Of a DNA stretch of 64,000 nucleotides, positions 19,444-28,583 are shown in pieces. The stretch lies in contig NZ_WXTX01000004.1 in assembly GCF_009848685.1 (NCBI RefSeq), positions 337,172 through 401,171 of the forward strand, in the 5' to 3' direction. A program made the translations under genes and the position numbers. Numbering within the stretch: position 1 is the first letter of the stretch; every line of letters begins with the position of its first letter. This stretch comes from Andreprevotia sp. IGB-42. Lineage in GTDB: Bacteria; Pseudomonadota; Gammaproteobacteria; Burkholderiales; Chitinibacteraceae. The notes beneath the pieces are model-generated. The model worked only from the letters and a program-made list of their open reading frames with translations, was not told the origin of the DNA and ran no database searches.

Positions 19444-20343
19444 TTACGCGCTGGCCGCCACCCTGGGTCGCAGGAAATCGATCAGCGCGCGCACCTTGGC
19501 CGGCAGGTATTGCGCGGCCGGGTATACCGCGTAGATGCCGCCGGGCGTGAGCGACCACGCGGGCAGCAACTGCACCAGCACGCCGCTGGCGATATCGTCC
19601 GCCACCATGAAATCCGGCAGTACCGATGCGCCCACCCCGGCACGCACCATGTGGCGGACCAGGCTGGCGCTGTTGGCGCGCAGCACCGGGCGCATGCGTA
19701 CCGGCTGCGCATCGCCGCTTGCCGGGGTAAACAGCCAGTTGAGCGGCGATTTGAGCTGAGACAGTACCACCCATGGTATGCCAGCCAGGTCTGCCGGCTG
19801 CTGCACCGGCGCACCGCGCGCCAGCAATGCCGGCGCGGCGATCACGATCTGCCTGAAATCCCCCAGCTTGCTGGCATGCAGGCTGGAATCCTTCAGCACC
19901 CCCATGCGGATGGCCAGATCCAGCCCCTCCCCCACCAGGTCCAGCACGTGATCGCTGACGATGATTTCGATTTCCAGCGCCGGATGCAGCAACGCAAACT
20001 CGGCCAGCCACGGCCCCAGTGCGTTGCCGGCGTAATCGGCCGGTGCGGTCAGCCGCAAGCGCCCTTCCAGCGCGCCGCGCACCTCTCCTGCCCTTGTGAC
20101 CGCCTGAGTCAATGCAGCTAGCAATGGCGTGCAATCCTGGTACAGCGCCACCCCGGCTTCGGTGGGTGCCACGCGGCGCGTGCTGCGGGTGAACAGTGCC
20201 ACGCCCAGTTCGGCCTCCAGCTTCGCAACCTGCTGGCTGACCAGCGACTTGGCCACACCCAGCCGGTCTGCAGCGGCGCTGAAGCCGCTGGCTTCGAAGA
20301 CGGCGACAAAAAATTCAAGGCGGTTGAGGTCAGGCAGGGCCAT
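19444..20343 (-). CDS. LysR-family transcriptional regulator
   Basis: 299 aa from the Met of MALPDLNRLEFFVAVFEASG. N-terminal HTH: FSAAADRLGVAKSLVSQQVAKLE, followed by FTRSTRRVAPTEAG, then a periplasmic-binding-like effector domain. The start could also be at 20370. Converges on the emrB-like gene; no obvious dedicated target is adjacent on its own strand. It is divergent from corC, which is a housekeeping gene, so its regulon is unknown. Confidence 0.9.
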   Translation of the reverse strand: MALPDLNRLEFFVAVFEASGFSAAADRLGVAKSLVSQQVAKLEAELGVALFTRSTRRVAPTEAGVALYQDCTPLLAALTQAVTRAGEVRGALEGRLRLTAPADYAGNALGPWLAEFALLHPALEIEIIVSDHVLDLVGEGLDLAIRMGVLKDSSLHASKLGDFRQIVIAAPALLARGAPVQQPADLAGIPWVVLSQLKSPLNWLFTPASGDAQPVRMRPVLRANSASLVRHMVRAGVGASVLPDFMVADDIASGVLVQLLPAWSLTPGGIYAVYPAAQYLPAKVRALIDFLRPRVAASA

Positions 20344-20564
20344 GGGCAGCAGGCGTGAGGCAAAAACCAAGTATCACATGGCAGCCTGTGCACCGGGGGC
20401 CACACCCTGCAGCCGGGACCAGCGCGCAGGCGCAAAACAGCCGCACAGCAGCCTGTGCAACCGCCCGTCCGGCAACGCCGATAATGCCGTCTGTGCTGTA
20501 ACACTGGTTTCCGCGATCTTTTGGTATGATCCCGGTATCTTCGTTACCGGATGTACATCCCCCA

Positions 20565-21419
20565 ATGGACGACCCTGCGCAGGCGACAAGCAAACCCAGT
20601 TGGCTTGAGCGCCTGACCCACTTCCTGCTGCGGGAGCCAGAAGACCGCGGCGAACTCGTAGACATACTCCACTCCGCCTTCGAGCGGCATCTGCTCGACG
20701 CCGATGCACTCGGCATGATCGAAGGCGTGCTCAACGTGGGCGACATGCAGGTGCGCGACGTCATGGTGCCGCGCAGCCAGATGGATGTCATCGACATCGC
20801 CCAGTCGCCCGACCAGTTCATTCCCTTCGTGATGCAAACCGCGCACTCGCGCTTTCCGGTCATCGACGGCAACAAGGATGATGTGCTGGGCGTGCTGCTG
20901 GCCAAGGATCTGCTGCGCTACTACGCAGAAGGCGAAGACAACTTCAGTGTGCGCGACATGCTGCGCCCGGCGGTGTACATCCCCGAGTCCAAGCGGCTGA
21001 ACGTGTTGCTCAAGGATTTCCGCAACAATCGCAACCACATGGCCATCGTGGTGGATGAATACGGCGGCGTGGCCGGCCTGATCACCATCGAAGACGTAAT
21101 GGAACAGATCGTCGGCGATATCGAAGACGAATACGACTACGACGAAACCGAAGACAACATCATCGTCGACCGTCGCGGCCACTGGCGCGTGAAAGGCGTG
21201 ACCGAGATCGCCGATCTCAACGAGGCACTGAAGACCGAATTTTCCGATGCCGAGTTCGATACCGTGGCTGGCCTCATCACGCAGCAGTTTGGCCATGTGC
21301 CCAAGCGCGGCGAGAAAATCGCGTTTGAAGGCTACCAGTTCCAGATCGTGCGCGCGGATAGCCGCCGCGTGCATTCGGTATTGATAGAGCGACTGCCGGA
21401 AGAAGAGGAAGCCGTTTGA
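20565..21419 (+). CDS. corC: CorC/HlyC family transporter-associated protein
   Basis: 284-aa cytosolic protein with two CBS domains (about residues 60-180; VRDVMVPRSQMDVID and VVDEYGGVAGLITIEDVMEQIVG) and a C-terminal CorC_HlyC domain. Linked to magnesium/cobalt resistance. The start at MDDPAQATSKPSW matches family N-termini, but no ribosome site is evident; a Met at 20526 is in frame. A TATGAT box at 20525-20530 could be its -10, in which case the later start must be used. Last codon overlaps the lnt TTG start. Confidence 0.93.
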   Translation: MDDPAQATSKPSWLERLTHFLLREPEDRGELVDILHSAFERHLLDADALGMIEGVLNVGDMQVRDVMVPRSQMDVIDIAQSPDQFIPFVMQTAHSRFPVIDGNKDDVLGVLLAKDLLRYYAEGEDNFSVRDMLRPAVYIPESKRLNVLLKDFRNNRNHMAIVVDEYGGVAGLITIEDVMEQIVGDIEDEYDYDETEDNIIVDRRGHWRVKGVTEIADLNEALKTEFSDAEFDTVAGLITQQFGHVPKRGEKIAFEGYQFQIVRADSRRVHSVLIERLPEEEEAV

Positions 21420-22876
21420 TCCGCACGCTGCTGCTCTGGCTCACACTGGCCGCCTGCGGGGCGGCCAGTGTTTTTGCATACGCCCCCGTCAACATCGTGC
21501 CCTTGCTGCCGCTGTCGCTGGCGGCGCTGTTTTTCGCGGTGGAGATAGCCCCCACCAAGCGCCAGGCAGCGCTGGCCGGCTTCGTCTGGGGGCTGGGTTA
21601 TTTCGTCGGCAATGTGCACTGGATCTACATCAGCCTGCATACCTTTGGCGGCATGCCCGCGTGGATGGCGGCGGGCTGCATCCTGCTGTTCTCGGCTTAC
21701 CTGGCGTTGTTTCCCGCGCTGGCCGCCTGGCTGAGCCGCCGGCTGCCCTGCCCGCCACGCTGGCGACTGCCACTGTTGCTGCCAACCGCGTATATCGCCA
21801 CCGAATGGTTGCGTGGCTGGCTGTTTACCGGTTTCCCGTGGGCGGCCACCGGCAATAGCCAAGTGGTGGCGCTGGCGGGTTTCTTCCCGCTGTTCGGCGT
21901 GTATGGCGCCGGGTGGCTGGCAGCGCTGGCCACCGCGCAATGGCTGGTCAACTGGAAGCGCGGGCTGATCGCCACCGCCGCACTGCTATTGGCGAGTGCC
22001 GGCCTGGCGCAGATCGCCTGGACCACGCCGAGCGGCCCCAAGGTCAGCGTGAGCATCGCGCAGGGCAATATCCGCCAGGATGAAAAGTGGGATGCCAAAC
22101 ATTACGTGGACGCATTGCGCGTGAATCTGGCGCAGGTGGCACAGGCACGCGGCGAAGTGATCATCCTGCCGGAAACCGCCATCCCATCGTTCTACCAGGA
22201 TACGCCGCCCGCCTATCTGGCACAGCTGCGCGCCACCGCGCGGGAGAAAAACGCCGCGTTGCTGTCCGGCTTTGCCATGAGCGATCCGGACCCGAACGTG
22301 TACTACAACGGTGTACTCAATATCGAAACGCCCACACATTTCTATGCCAAATCCCACCTGGTGCCGTTCGGAGAATACGTGCCGCTGCCGTGGCTATTTG
22401 GCTGGATGTACAACTACCTGAACATGCCGCTGTCCGGCTTTGCACGTGGTGCGGCGCAACAGTCGCCACTGCTGGCAGGCAAGCTGAAGATTGCCGCCAA
22501 CGTCTGCTATGAAGATGCATTTGGCGACGAGCTGCGGCGCAACAGTGCCGACGCCGGCCTGATGGCCAATTTCTCCAACATGGCATGGTTCGATGGCTCA
22601 TGGGCGGCCGAGCAGCATGCGCAGATGAGCAGTGCGCGCGCGCTGGAAAACGGCCGCTGGATGCTGCGTGCCACCAATACCGGCCTTACCGCGGTGATCG
22701 ACCAGCACGGGCGCCGCGTGGCGCAATTGCCGGAACGCAAGCGCGATGTACTGGAAACCAGCGTGCAACCGATGAGCGGCCATACTCCGTACATGCGCTG
22801 GGGTGATTACCCGGTTTTGCTGGCCTTGCTGGCGGTATTGCTGGCAGCGCCACTGGCCGGCCGCCGCCGGTCCTGA
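21416..22876 (+). CDS. lnt: Apolipoprotein N-acyltransferase Lnt
   Basis: 486-aa inner-membrane enzyme that adds the third acyl chain to lipoproteins. Six to seven N-terminal helices, then a nitrilase-like periplasmic domain. The catalytic triad is visible: Glu in ILPETAIPSF, Lys in YAKSHLVPFGEYVP and Cys in NVCYEDAFG. The start is TTG, overlapping corC by TTGA, with AGAAGAGGAAG upstream. The C-terminus is a last membrane helix and a basic tail. Confidence 0.96.
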   Translation: MIRTLLLWLTLAACGAASVFAYAPVNIVPLLPLSLAALFFAVEIAPTKRQAALAGFVWGLGYFVGNVHWIYISLHTFGGMPAWMAAGCILLFSAYLALFPALAAWLSRRLPCPPRWRLPLLLPTAYIATEWLRGWLFTGFPWAATGNSQVVALAGFFPLFGVYGAGWLAALATAQWLVNWKRGLIATAALLLASAGLAQIAWTTPSGPKVSVSIAQGNIRQDEKWDAKHYVDALRVNLAQVAQARGEVIILPETAIPSFYQDTPPAYLAQLRATAREKNAALLSGFAMSDPDPNVYYNGVLNIETPTHFYAKSHLVPFGEYVPLPWLFGWMYNYLNMPLSGFARGAAQQSPLLAGKLKIAANVCYEDAFGDELRRNSADAGLMANFSNMAWFDGSWAAEQHAQMSSARALENGRWMLRATNTGLTAVIDQHGRRVAQLPERKRDVLETSVQPMSGHTPYMRWGDYPVLLALLAVLLAAPLAGRRRS

Positions 22877-23002
22877 GCGGCTTTGCATTTGGCATCCAGG
22901 TTGTAAGCTGAATCGAAGGGCGAGACCGTCCTGCCGATTCATGTTTATCGCCCCGCGGTGCGCAGCATGGCTGCCGCTACCAAGCGGGCAAGGGAGAGCG
23001 CG

Positions 23003-23803
23003 ATGGATGCACGCGGCTTCTTCGCCACGCTCTGGCACGATTATGCCCGGCTCGCTCCGCAGGCCCTGACCATCCGCGCGCTGTTCGGTGGCCAGCAGGT
23101 GATCAACGATCACGTGGCGTTCCGCACCTTCGATAGCAGCCCGATTGCGCTGGCCCGGCTGGAGCCCGTGCTGTTCGCACTGGGCTATCAGCGCCACGCA
23201 CCCTACGAGTTCCCCGACAAACACCTGAGCGCCCGGGGTTACACGTCGGCAGATGCAGATCTGCCACTGGTGTTCCTGTCCGAGCTGCATGTGCGCAGGC
23301 TGTCCACCCCGAGTCAGCTGATCGTCGAGCGCGCCATCGCAGCCATCCCGCCACGACTGGCAATCGGCGCAAGCACGCTCAACGCTGGCCGCCTGTGGCC
23401 GGCCGTCAGCCGTGATGACTATCAACGCGTTGCCGACGAGAGTGAATACGCGGGCTGGCTGCTGGCCCATGGCCTGCACGCCAATCACTTCACCGTGGCT
23501 GTGCACCGCCTGCAGCCGCAACTTTCACTACCCGCAGTCATCGCCAGGGTGGAAGCAGCCGGCTACGCCATCAATGCAGCAGGCGGAAAAATCAAGGGCA
23601 GCCCGGACGAGTTGCTGGAACAGGCCAGCACGCTGGCGGACCGCATCAGCGTCCGGTTTGCCGATGGCGCACTGACAGTGCCGTCGTGTTACTACGAATT
23701 CGCCCGCCGCTACCCGGATGGCAGTGGCAGGTTGTACCAGGGCTTCGTGGCCGCCAGCGCCAGCCGGATCTTTGAATCAACCGACCGGCCGGGAGCATCG
23801 TGA
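23003..23803 (+). CDS. DUF1338 protein, short HglS-like 2-oxoadipate dioxygenase/decarboxylase
   Basis: 266-aa DUF1338 protein. In Pseudomonas putida the DUF1338 enzyme HglS converts 2-oxoadipate to D-2-hydroxyglutarate in lysine catabolism, using an iron bound by two His and one Glu. Equivalent residues are likely in INDHVAFRTF, LHANHFTVAV and SCYYEFARRY here. HglS itself is about 460 aa, so this is a short version lacking the extra insertions; function is therefore inferred mainly from its neighbours, a lysine-dehydrogenase-like and an aminoadipate-semialdehyde dehydrogenase gene. Start at MDARGFFATLW, with AGGGAGAGCGCG upstream. GTGA overlap with the next gene. Confidence 0.8.
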   Translation: MDARGFFATLWHDYARLAPQALTIRALFGGQQVINDHVAFRTFDSSPIALARLEPVLFALGYQRHAPYEFPDKHLSARGYTSADADLPLVFLSELHVRRLSTPSQLIVERAIAAIPPRLAIGASTLNAGRLWPAVSRDDYQRVADESEYAGWLLAHGLHANHFTVAVHRLQPQLSLPAVIARVEAAGYAINAAGGKIKGSPDELLEQASTLADRISVRFADGALTVPSCYYEFARRYPDGSGRLYQGFVAASASRIFESTDRPGAS

Positions 23804-24690
23804 ACCACACCCTGCTGCCGGGCCTGCTACTGGCAATCAGCACTGTCGCCGCCGCCAGCGATGCCAGGGTGCTGACCTGGGCCATCCGCGACTGGCCACC
23901 GGTGTTCATCGTGCCCACGCAAACCGCACCGAAAAGCGTGACGCAACTGGGCAATGGCGTGGCCGACCAGAACATGGCGGCGCTGATTGCACACATGCCC
24001 GAGTATGAGCACCGCTTTGTGTACGCCAACATCAACCGCATTTTTGCCGATATGGCCGCAGGTACACCCGAGTGTTTTGCGGTGGCGCTGAAAACGCCAG
24101 AGCGCGAAAAGGCCGCCTGGTTCACCCGCAATTTCCTGTTGCCCCCGATGCACATGGTGGTGCGCAAGGATCAGCTGGCGCGCATCACCGCAGGCAGCAA
24201 CGGCATGGCTGTAGAAGCACTGAGCAAGCGCAGCGATCTGGCCGCCTATGTCGAAAACGGCCGCAGCTACGGTGCAGCAGTGGATAGTCTGGTGAAAACA
24301 GCACCCGGCGTCTTCCGCAGCATGACCGTTACCGAAAGCGGCCAGCTGATCCGCATGCTCGATGCCGGACGCATGGACTACACCTTCGAATACCCGTACG
24401 TGGTCGAGTACATGCAACGCCAGTTTCCGTTCCGCAATGAACTGGCACTGCTGCCCATCGCAGAAGCAGCCACGCCCCTGACCAGCTACGTGGCCTGCAC
24501 CCGTAATGCCTGGGGCTTGCAGGCAATTCGTGATATCGACCGCGCCATCCGCATGCTGGCCAGAACCCAGGCATTCCGCCAGCCGCTTTACGATTGGCTA
24601 TCGCCCGAGCTGCGCGATCGCTACCGGCCACAAATCGAGAGATTCTATGACGAACGCGCCCGCCGGCCAGACCTGCCGGCCAACCCGTAA
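23800..24690 (+). CDS. Periplasmic solute-binding-like protein, copy 1
   Basis: 296 aa, GTG start overlapping the DUF1338 gene by 4 bp and preceded by GGGAG. Signal peptide in the first ~23 residues. The body resembles family-3 extracellular binding proteins of the type labelled TIGR02285: early TWAIRDWPPVFIV, and MDYTFEYPYVVEYM near residue 190. No permease or ATPase gene is nearby, so it may serve an unlinked transporter or be a sensor or enzyme-like periplasmic protein. Paralogue of the following gene. Confidence 0.8.
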   Translation: MNHTLLPGLLLAISTVAAASDARVLTWAIRDWPPVFIVPTQTAPKSVTQLGNGVADQNMAALIAHMPEYEHRFVYANINRIFADMAAGTPECFAVALKTPEREKAAWFTRNFLLPPMHMVVRKDQLARITAGSNGMAVEALSKRSDLAAYVENGRSYGAAVDSLVKTAPGVFRSMTVTESGQLIRMLDAGRMDYTFEYPYVVEYMQRQFPFRNELALLPIAEAATPLTSYVACTRNAWGLQAIRDIDRAIRMLARTQAFRQPLYDWLSPELRDRYRPQIERFYDERARRPDLPANP

Positions 24691-24699
24691 GGGGTCCGC

Positions 24700-25587
24700 A
24701 TGAAACCGCACCTGGTTCTTGCCCTGATACTGCTGCCCGCGCTGGCATGCGCGGAACCACAACGGGAAATCACCTGGGTGCTGCTCAACTGGCCACCGGT
24801 ATTCATCCTGTTCGATGGCCAGACACCGGCAGCCCCGAACGAGCTGGGCAGCGGCATGGGCGAGCAACAGCTGCGCATGATGGCCGAGCGCCTGCCGCAA
24901 TACCGCCATCGCTACGTACGCAGCGATCCGCAACGCGCATTTGGCGAAATGCGCCGCGGCATGTCGTTGTGCTTCTACCCGGCGCTGAAAACGGAAGACC
25001 GCCGCACATACAGCTACGCGTTGCCCGCAGCCATCACCACGCCGTTGCAACTGGTGGTGCGCGAAGACCAGCGTGCCCGCATCGCGCCAGGCCCGGCTGG
25101 CGTCAGCCTGCCCGCGCTGCTGGCCCGCAACGATCTCAAAGGCTATGTGCAGAAGGGCCGTTCTTATGCACAGGCGGTGGATACCATTCTCGATGCGCCT
25201 GCCAGCCAGGCCAAACGCATCACGCTGCCACGCGTGGGGCATTTGCAGCAATTGATCGACAGCGGCCAGGTCGACTACACGCTGGAATACCCGTACGTGA
25301 TCGAATACGAGAACAAGGTGGCCCGCTTCCATAACGATCTGGTTTCCGTGCCCATTGCCGAACTGGAAGAACCGGTGGTCTGGCATGTGGCCTGTACCCG
25401 CAACAACTGGGGCAAGAACCTGATGCGGGATCTCGATCCGGTATTGCGTGAACTTGCCACCAATGCAGACTGGCGCGAGATCTCCGGCCAATGGCTGGAT
25501 CCGGCTACGCAGCGGCTCTACCACGCGCGTTTCAAGGCGTTTTACGACTGGCGCCAGCGCGTCACCCTCAAGGAGCTGCAGCCGTGA
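24700..25587 (+). CDS. Periplasmic solute-binding-like protein, copy 2
   Basis: 295 aa, signal peptide MKPHLVLALILLPALACA. Shares with the preceding gene ITWVLLNWPPVFILFDG and VDYTLEYPYVIEYE, and the same length, so the two arose by tandem duplication. AAGGGGTCCGC ribosome site; 9 bp from the upstream stop. The ligand is unknown. Location inside a lysine-degradation cluster suggests amino-acid-related binding, but that is speculation. Confidence 0.8.
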   Translation: MKPHLVLALILLPALACAEPQREITWVLLNWPPVFILFDGQTPAAPNELGSGMGEQQLRMMAERLPQYRHRYVRSDPQRAFGEMRRGMSLCFYPALKTEDRRTYSYALPAAITTPLQLVVREDQRARIAPGPAGVSLPALLARNDLKGYVQKGRSYAQAVDTILDAPASQAKRITLPRVGHLQQLIDSGQVDYTLEYPYVIEYENKVARFHNDLVSVPIAELEEPVVWHVACTRNNWGKNLMRDLDPVLRELATNADWREISGQWLDPATQRLYHARFKAFYDWRQRVTLKELQP

Positions 25588-25728
25588 AGACCGGTCTGCA
25601 AAGCGTTTGGGCATGGAAAGACCCGCCAGTATGGCGCCCTGCGCTGCCGGCGATGGCTTTTGCGCAACCCAAAAACATCAGACCTGCCGCAACCATAAAT
25701 GCCCGCCCCGGCGAAGCAAGGAATAGCC

Positions 25729-26847
25729 ATGGAAAAGGTCATCGTGATCGGTGCCGGCAAGATCGGCGCCAGCATTGCCAAGCTGCTCGTGCATAGTGGC
25801 GACTATGACGTTACCGTGGCCGATCGCGACGAAGCCAGCCTGGCGCGCCTTGCAGCTCGCGCACCGCTGCGCACAGTGCAACTGGATGTGAAAAACCGCG
25901 ACAGCCTGGCAAGCGCCATGAAAAACCGGCGCGCGGTGCTGTCGGCCACCAGCTTCGACGTCAACCCGACGATTGCCCGCGCCGCGCTGGCAGCAGGCTG
26001 CAGCTACTTTGACCTGACCGAGGACGTCGCCACCACGCGGGCAGTACGCCGCGTGGCCGAATCCGCCGCCCCGGGCCAGGTGTTCATGCCGCAATGCGGG
26101 CTGGCGCCCGGCTTCATCGGCATCCTGGCCGCTGACCTCAGCCGCCGTTTCGACCTGCTCGATACCGTGAAGATGCGCGTGGGCGCCTTGCCGCAATATC
26201 CGAGCAATGCCATCAAGTACAACCTGACCTGGTCTACCGACGGGCTGATCAACGAATACTGCAACACCTGCGAAGCCATCGTTGAGGGGCAGCGGATCGA
26301 TGTGCTGGCACTGGAAGGGCTGGAGCATTTTGCATTGGACGGGCTTGAATACGAAGCCTTCAATACCTCGGGCGGGTTGGGCACGCTGTGTGAAACGCTG
26401 GCCGGTCGCGTGCATACGCTCAACTACAAAACGGTGCGTTACAGTGGTCATCAGTACCTGATGGACTTTTTGGTCAATGGCCTGCGCCTAGGGGCCACCC
26501 GCGCCAGCCGGCGCCTGATGAAACGCATGCTGGAAACCGCCGTACCCATCACGCTGCAGGACGTGGTGCTGGTGTTCGTATCGGTATCCGGCCAGTTGCA
26601 CGGGCAGTTCCGGCAGATTACCGATGCCCGCAAGCTCTACCACCGCGAGCTGTTCGGTGAGGTCTGGAGCGCGATACAGCTCACCACCGCCGCCAGTGCC
26701 GCTGCGGTGCTTGATCTGCACCTGGCCGGGCAGTTGCCTGAAGCAGGCTTTGTCAGACAGGAGGATGTGGTGCTGGCAGACTTCCTCGCCAACCGCTTTG
26801 GCCGTTACTACGCCACCGACCGCTACGCAGAAGAAATCCCTGTTTGA
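25729..26847 (+). CDS. Saccharopine-dehydrogenase-like protein, probable lysine 6-dehydrogenase
   Basis: 372 aa. N-terminal Rossmann fold VIVIGAGKIGASIAKLL, then VTVADRDEASL. The middle and C-terminal parts match the saccharopine dehydrogenase superfamily (FMPQCGLAPGFIGILAADL). Standalone members of this length next to an aminoadipate-semialdehyde dehydrogenase are lysine 6-dehydrogenases, which oxidise L-lysine with NAD to piperideine-6-carboxylate; that assignment is inferred from context. Start at MEKVIVIG with GCAAGGAATAGCC upstream. 36 bp before the next gene. Confidence 0.82.
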   Translation: MEKVIVIGAGKIGASIAKLLVHSGDYDVTVADRDEASLARLAARAPLRTVQLDVKNRDSLASAMKNRRAVLSATSFDVNPTIARAALAAGCSYFDLTEDVATTRAVRRVAESAAPGQVFMPQCGLAPGFIGILAADLSRRFDLLDTVKMRVGALPQYPSNAIKYNLTWSTDGLINEYCNTCEAIVEGQRIDVLALEGLEHFALDGLEYEAFNTSGGLGTLCETLAGRVHTLNYKTVRYSGHQYLMDFLVNGLRLGATRASRRLMKRMLETAVPITLQDVVLVFVSVSGQLHGQFRQITDARKLYHRELFGEVWSAIQLTTAASAAAVLDLHLAGQLPEAGFVRQEDVVLADFLANRFGRYYATDRYAEEIPV

Positions 26848-26883
26848 CCGCAGTCTGGGCACCCCACGGAAAGGAGACTGGCG

Positions 26884-28431
26884 ATGCACACACTCGAGCA
26901 ACTGCTTGCCCCGCTGGGGCTGGCCGACTGGCGGCACGGCGATACCTGGCCGGCCGCCATCATCAGCGGCCAGGCACATTACCCACCCACGCAGAGCAAT
27001 GCGCTGTCCAGCCCGATCGACCAAGCCGGTCACGGCATGCTGCTGACCGCCAGCCAATCCGATAGCGAGCACGCCATCCACGCAGCCAGCCAGGCTTTTG
27101 CTCAGTGGCGCTGCGTGCCCTCCCCGCTGCGGGGCGAACTGGTCCGGCGCATTGCTGTACTGGTACGCGAACGCAAACAGGCGCTGGCGACACTGATCAC
27201 GCTGGAATCGGGCAAGATCGGCAGTGAAGCTGCCGGCGAAGTGCAGGAGTGGATCGATATCTGTGATTTTGCCGTGGGCCTTTCGCGTCAGCTATATGGA
27301 CAGACAATCGCCAGCGAGCGGCCCAGCCACCGGCTGATGGAACAGTGGTTGCCGCTGGGGCCGGTGGGGGTGATCAGCGCCTTCAATTTTCCGGTGGCGG
27401 TGTGGGCGTGGAACGCCATGCTGGCGCTGGTATGCGGCGATACGGTGATCTGGAAGCCATCTGCGCAAACCCCGTTGACCGCATTGGCAGCCAGCCGCGT
27501 GGTGCTCGATGCAATCGCCGACTTCCCCGCTGCGCCCGTCGGCCTGATCAGCGTGCTGCAGGGTGATGCCGATATCGGACAGCAGTTGGCAGGTGACCGC
27601 CGCCTGCCGCTGATCTCCGCCACCGGCTCGGTGCGCATGGGGCGGGCAGTGGCACAAACCGTTGCAGCACGGCTGGGGCGCAGCTTGCTGGAGTTGGGTG
27701 GCAACAATGCGGCCATCGTCACACCCAGCGCAGACCTTGATCTGGCGCTGCGCGGCATCGTGTTTGGCGCCGCCGGCACCTGTGGCCAGCGCTGCACCAC
27801 GCTGCGCCGGCTGATCGTGCACGAATCCATTGCCGATGCATTGACCACCAGGCTCATCAACGCCTACGCCAGCCTGAAAATCGGTGACCCGCGCGATCCC
27901 GCCGTGCTGGTCGGGCCGTTGATCAACCAGCGTGCGCTCACCGCCATGCAGCACGCACTGGCTAGCGCCGTGGCGCAAGGCGGGCACACCCTGTACGGCG
28001 GCGAAAACGTCAGCGAGCAAGTTCCTGCCGGGGGCAGCTATGTGCGGCCTGCCATTGTTTCCATGCTGGCGCAAAGCGCCATCGTGCGCGAGGAAACCTT
28101 TGCTCCCATCCTGTACCTGCTGCGTTACAGCCATCTGGATGAAGCGATTGCATTGCAGAACGCCGTGCCACAGGGGCTATCAAGCGCGATTTTCACTACC
28201 GATCTGCGCGAGATGGAAGCGTTCATCGGCCCCGCGGGCTCCGATTGCGGCATCGCCAATGTCAATGCAGGCACCTCGGGTGCAGAAATCGGCGGTGCTT
28301 TCGGTGGCGAAAAGGACACCGGCGGCGGGCGTGAATCCGGCTCCGATTCGTGGAAAGCCTACATGCGTCGCAGCACCAATACCATCAACTACGGCAGCGG
28401 CCTGCCGCTGGCGCAAGGCGTACAGTTCTGA
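26884..28431 (+). CDS. amaB: L-aminoadipate-semialdehyde / piperideine-6-carboxylate dehydrogenase
   Basis: 515-aa aldehyde dehydrogenase of the ALDH7 (antiquitin/AmaB) group. Catalytic Cys in AGTCGQRCTTLRR, Glu in LLELGGNNAAIV, NAD-site ISAFNFPVAVWAWNAMLA. The NAGTSGAEIGGAFGGEKDTGGGR segment near the C-terminus is typical of ALDH7. It would oxidise piperideine-6-carboxylate in equilibrium with its open aldehyde to L-2-aminoadipate. AAAGGAGACTGGCG ribosome site. Product fits the preceding lysine-dehydrogenase-like gene. Confidence 0.92.
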   Translation: MHTLEQLLAPLGLADWRHGDTWPAAIISGQAHYPPTQSNALSSPIDQAGHGMLLTASQSDSEHAIHAASQAFAQWRCVPSPLRGELVRRIAVLVRERKQALATLITLESGKIGSEAAGEVQEWIDICDFAVGLSRQLYGQTIASERPSHRLMEQWLPLGPVGVISAFNFPVAVWAWNAMLALVCGDTVIWKPSAQTPLTALAASRVVLDAIADFPAAPVGLISVLQGDADIGQQLAGDRRLPLISATGSVRMGRAVAQTVAARLGRSLLELGGNNAAIVTPSADLDLALRGIVFGAAGTCGQRCTTLRRLIVHESIADALTTRLINAYASLKIGDPRDPAVLVGPLINQRALTAMQHALASAVAQGGHTLYGGENVSEQVPAGGSYVRPAIVSMLAQSAIVREETFAPILYLLRYSHLDEAIALQNAVPQGLSSAIFTTDLREMEAFIGPAGSDCGIANVNAGTSGAEIGGAFGGEKDTGGGRESGSDSWKAYMRRSTNTINYGSGLPLAQGVQF

Positions 28432-28531
28432 TGCCATGGTGCCGTACCCGGCACACCACTCCGTGCATCCATGCTTAGCAATGCACGGCAATCGCAACAT
28501 CCGGCATCACCTTGCTTGTCGCGACAAAATG

Positions 28532-28547
28532 ATATGTTATAACATAT
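28532..28547. promoter_or_regulatory. Zur-like operator
   Basis: ATATGTTATAACATAT is a perfect 16-bp palindrome, 36 bp before the COG0523 GTPase start. It has the TGTTATAACA core of proteobacterial Zur boxes. The downstream gene class is a standard Zur target. Confidence 0.8.
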
Positions 28548-28583
28548 TAAATATTCGACCTCATCACCAAGCCAGGAACGCCC

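Noticed and set aside
19256..20134. 292-aa minus-strand frame parallel to LysR
   Set aside because: Alternative frame within the lysR gene, no HTH or effector-domain features.
20525..20530. TATGAT as a firm corC promoter
   Set aside because: No acceptable -35 seen at 16-18 bp; mentioned only in the corC entry.
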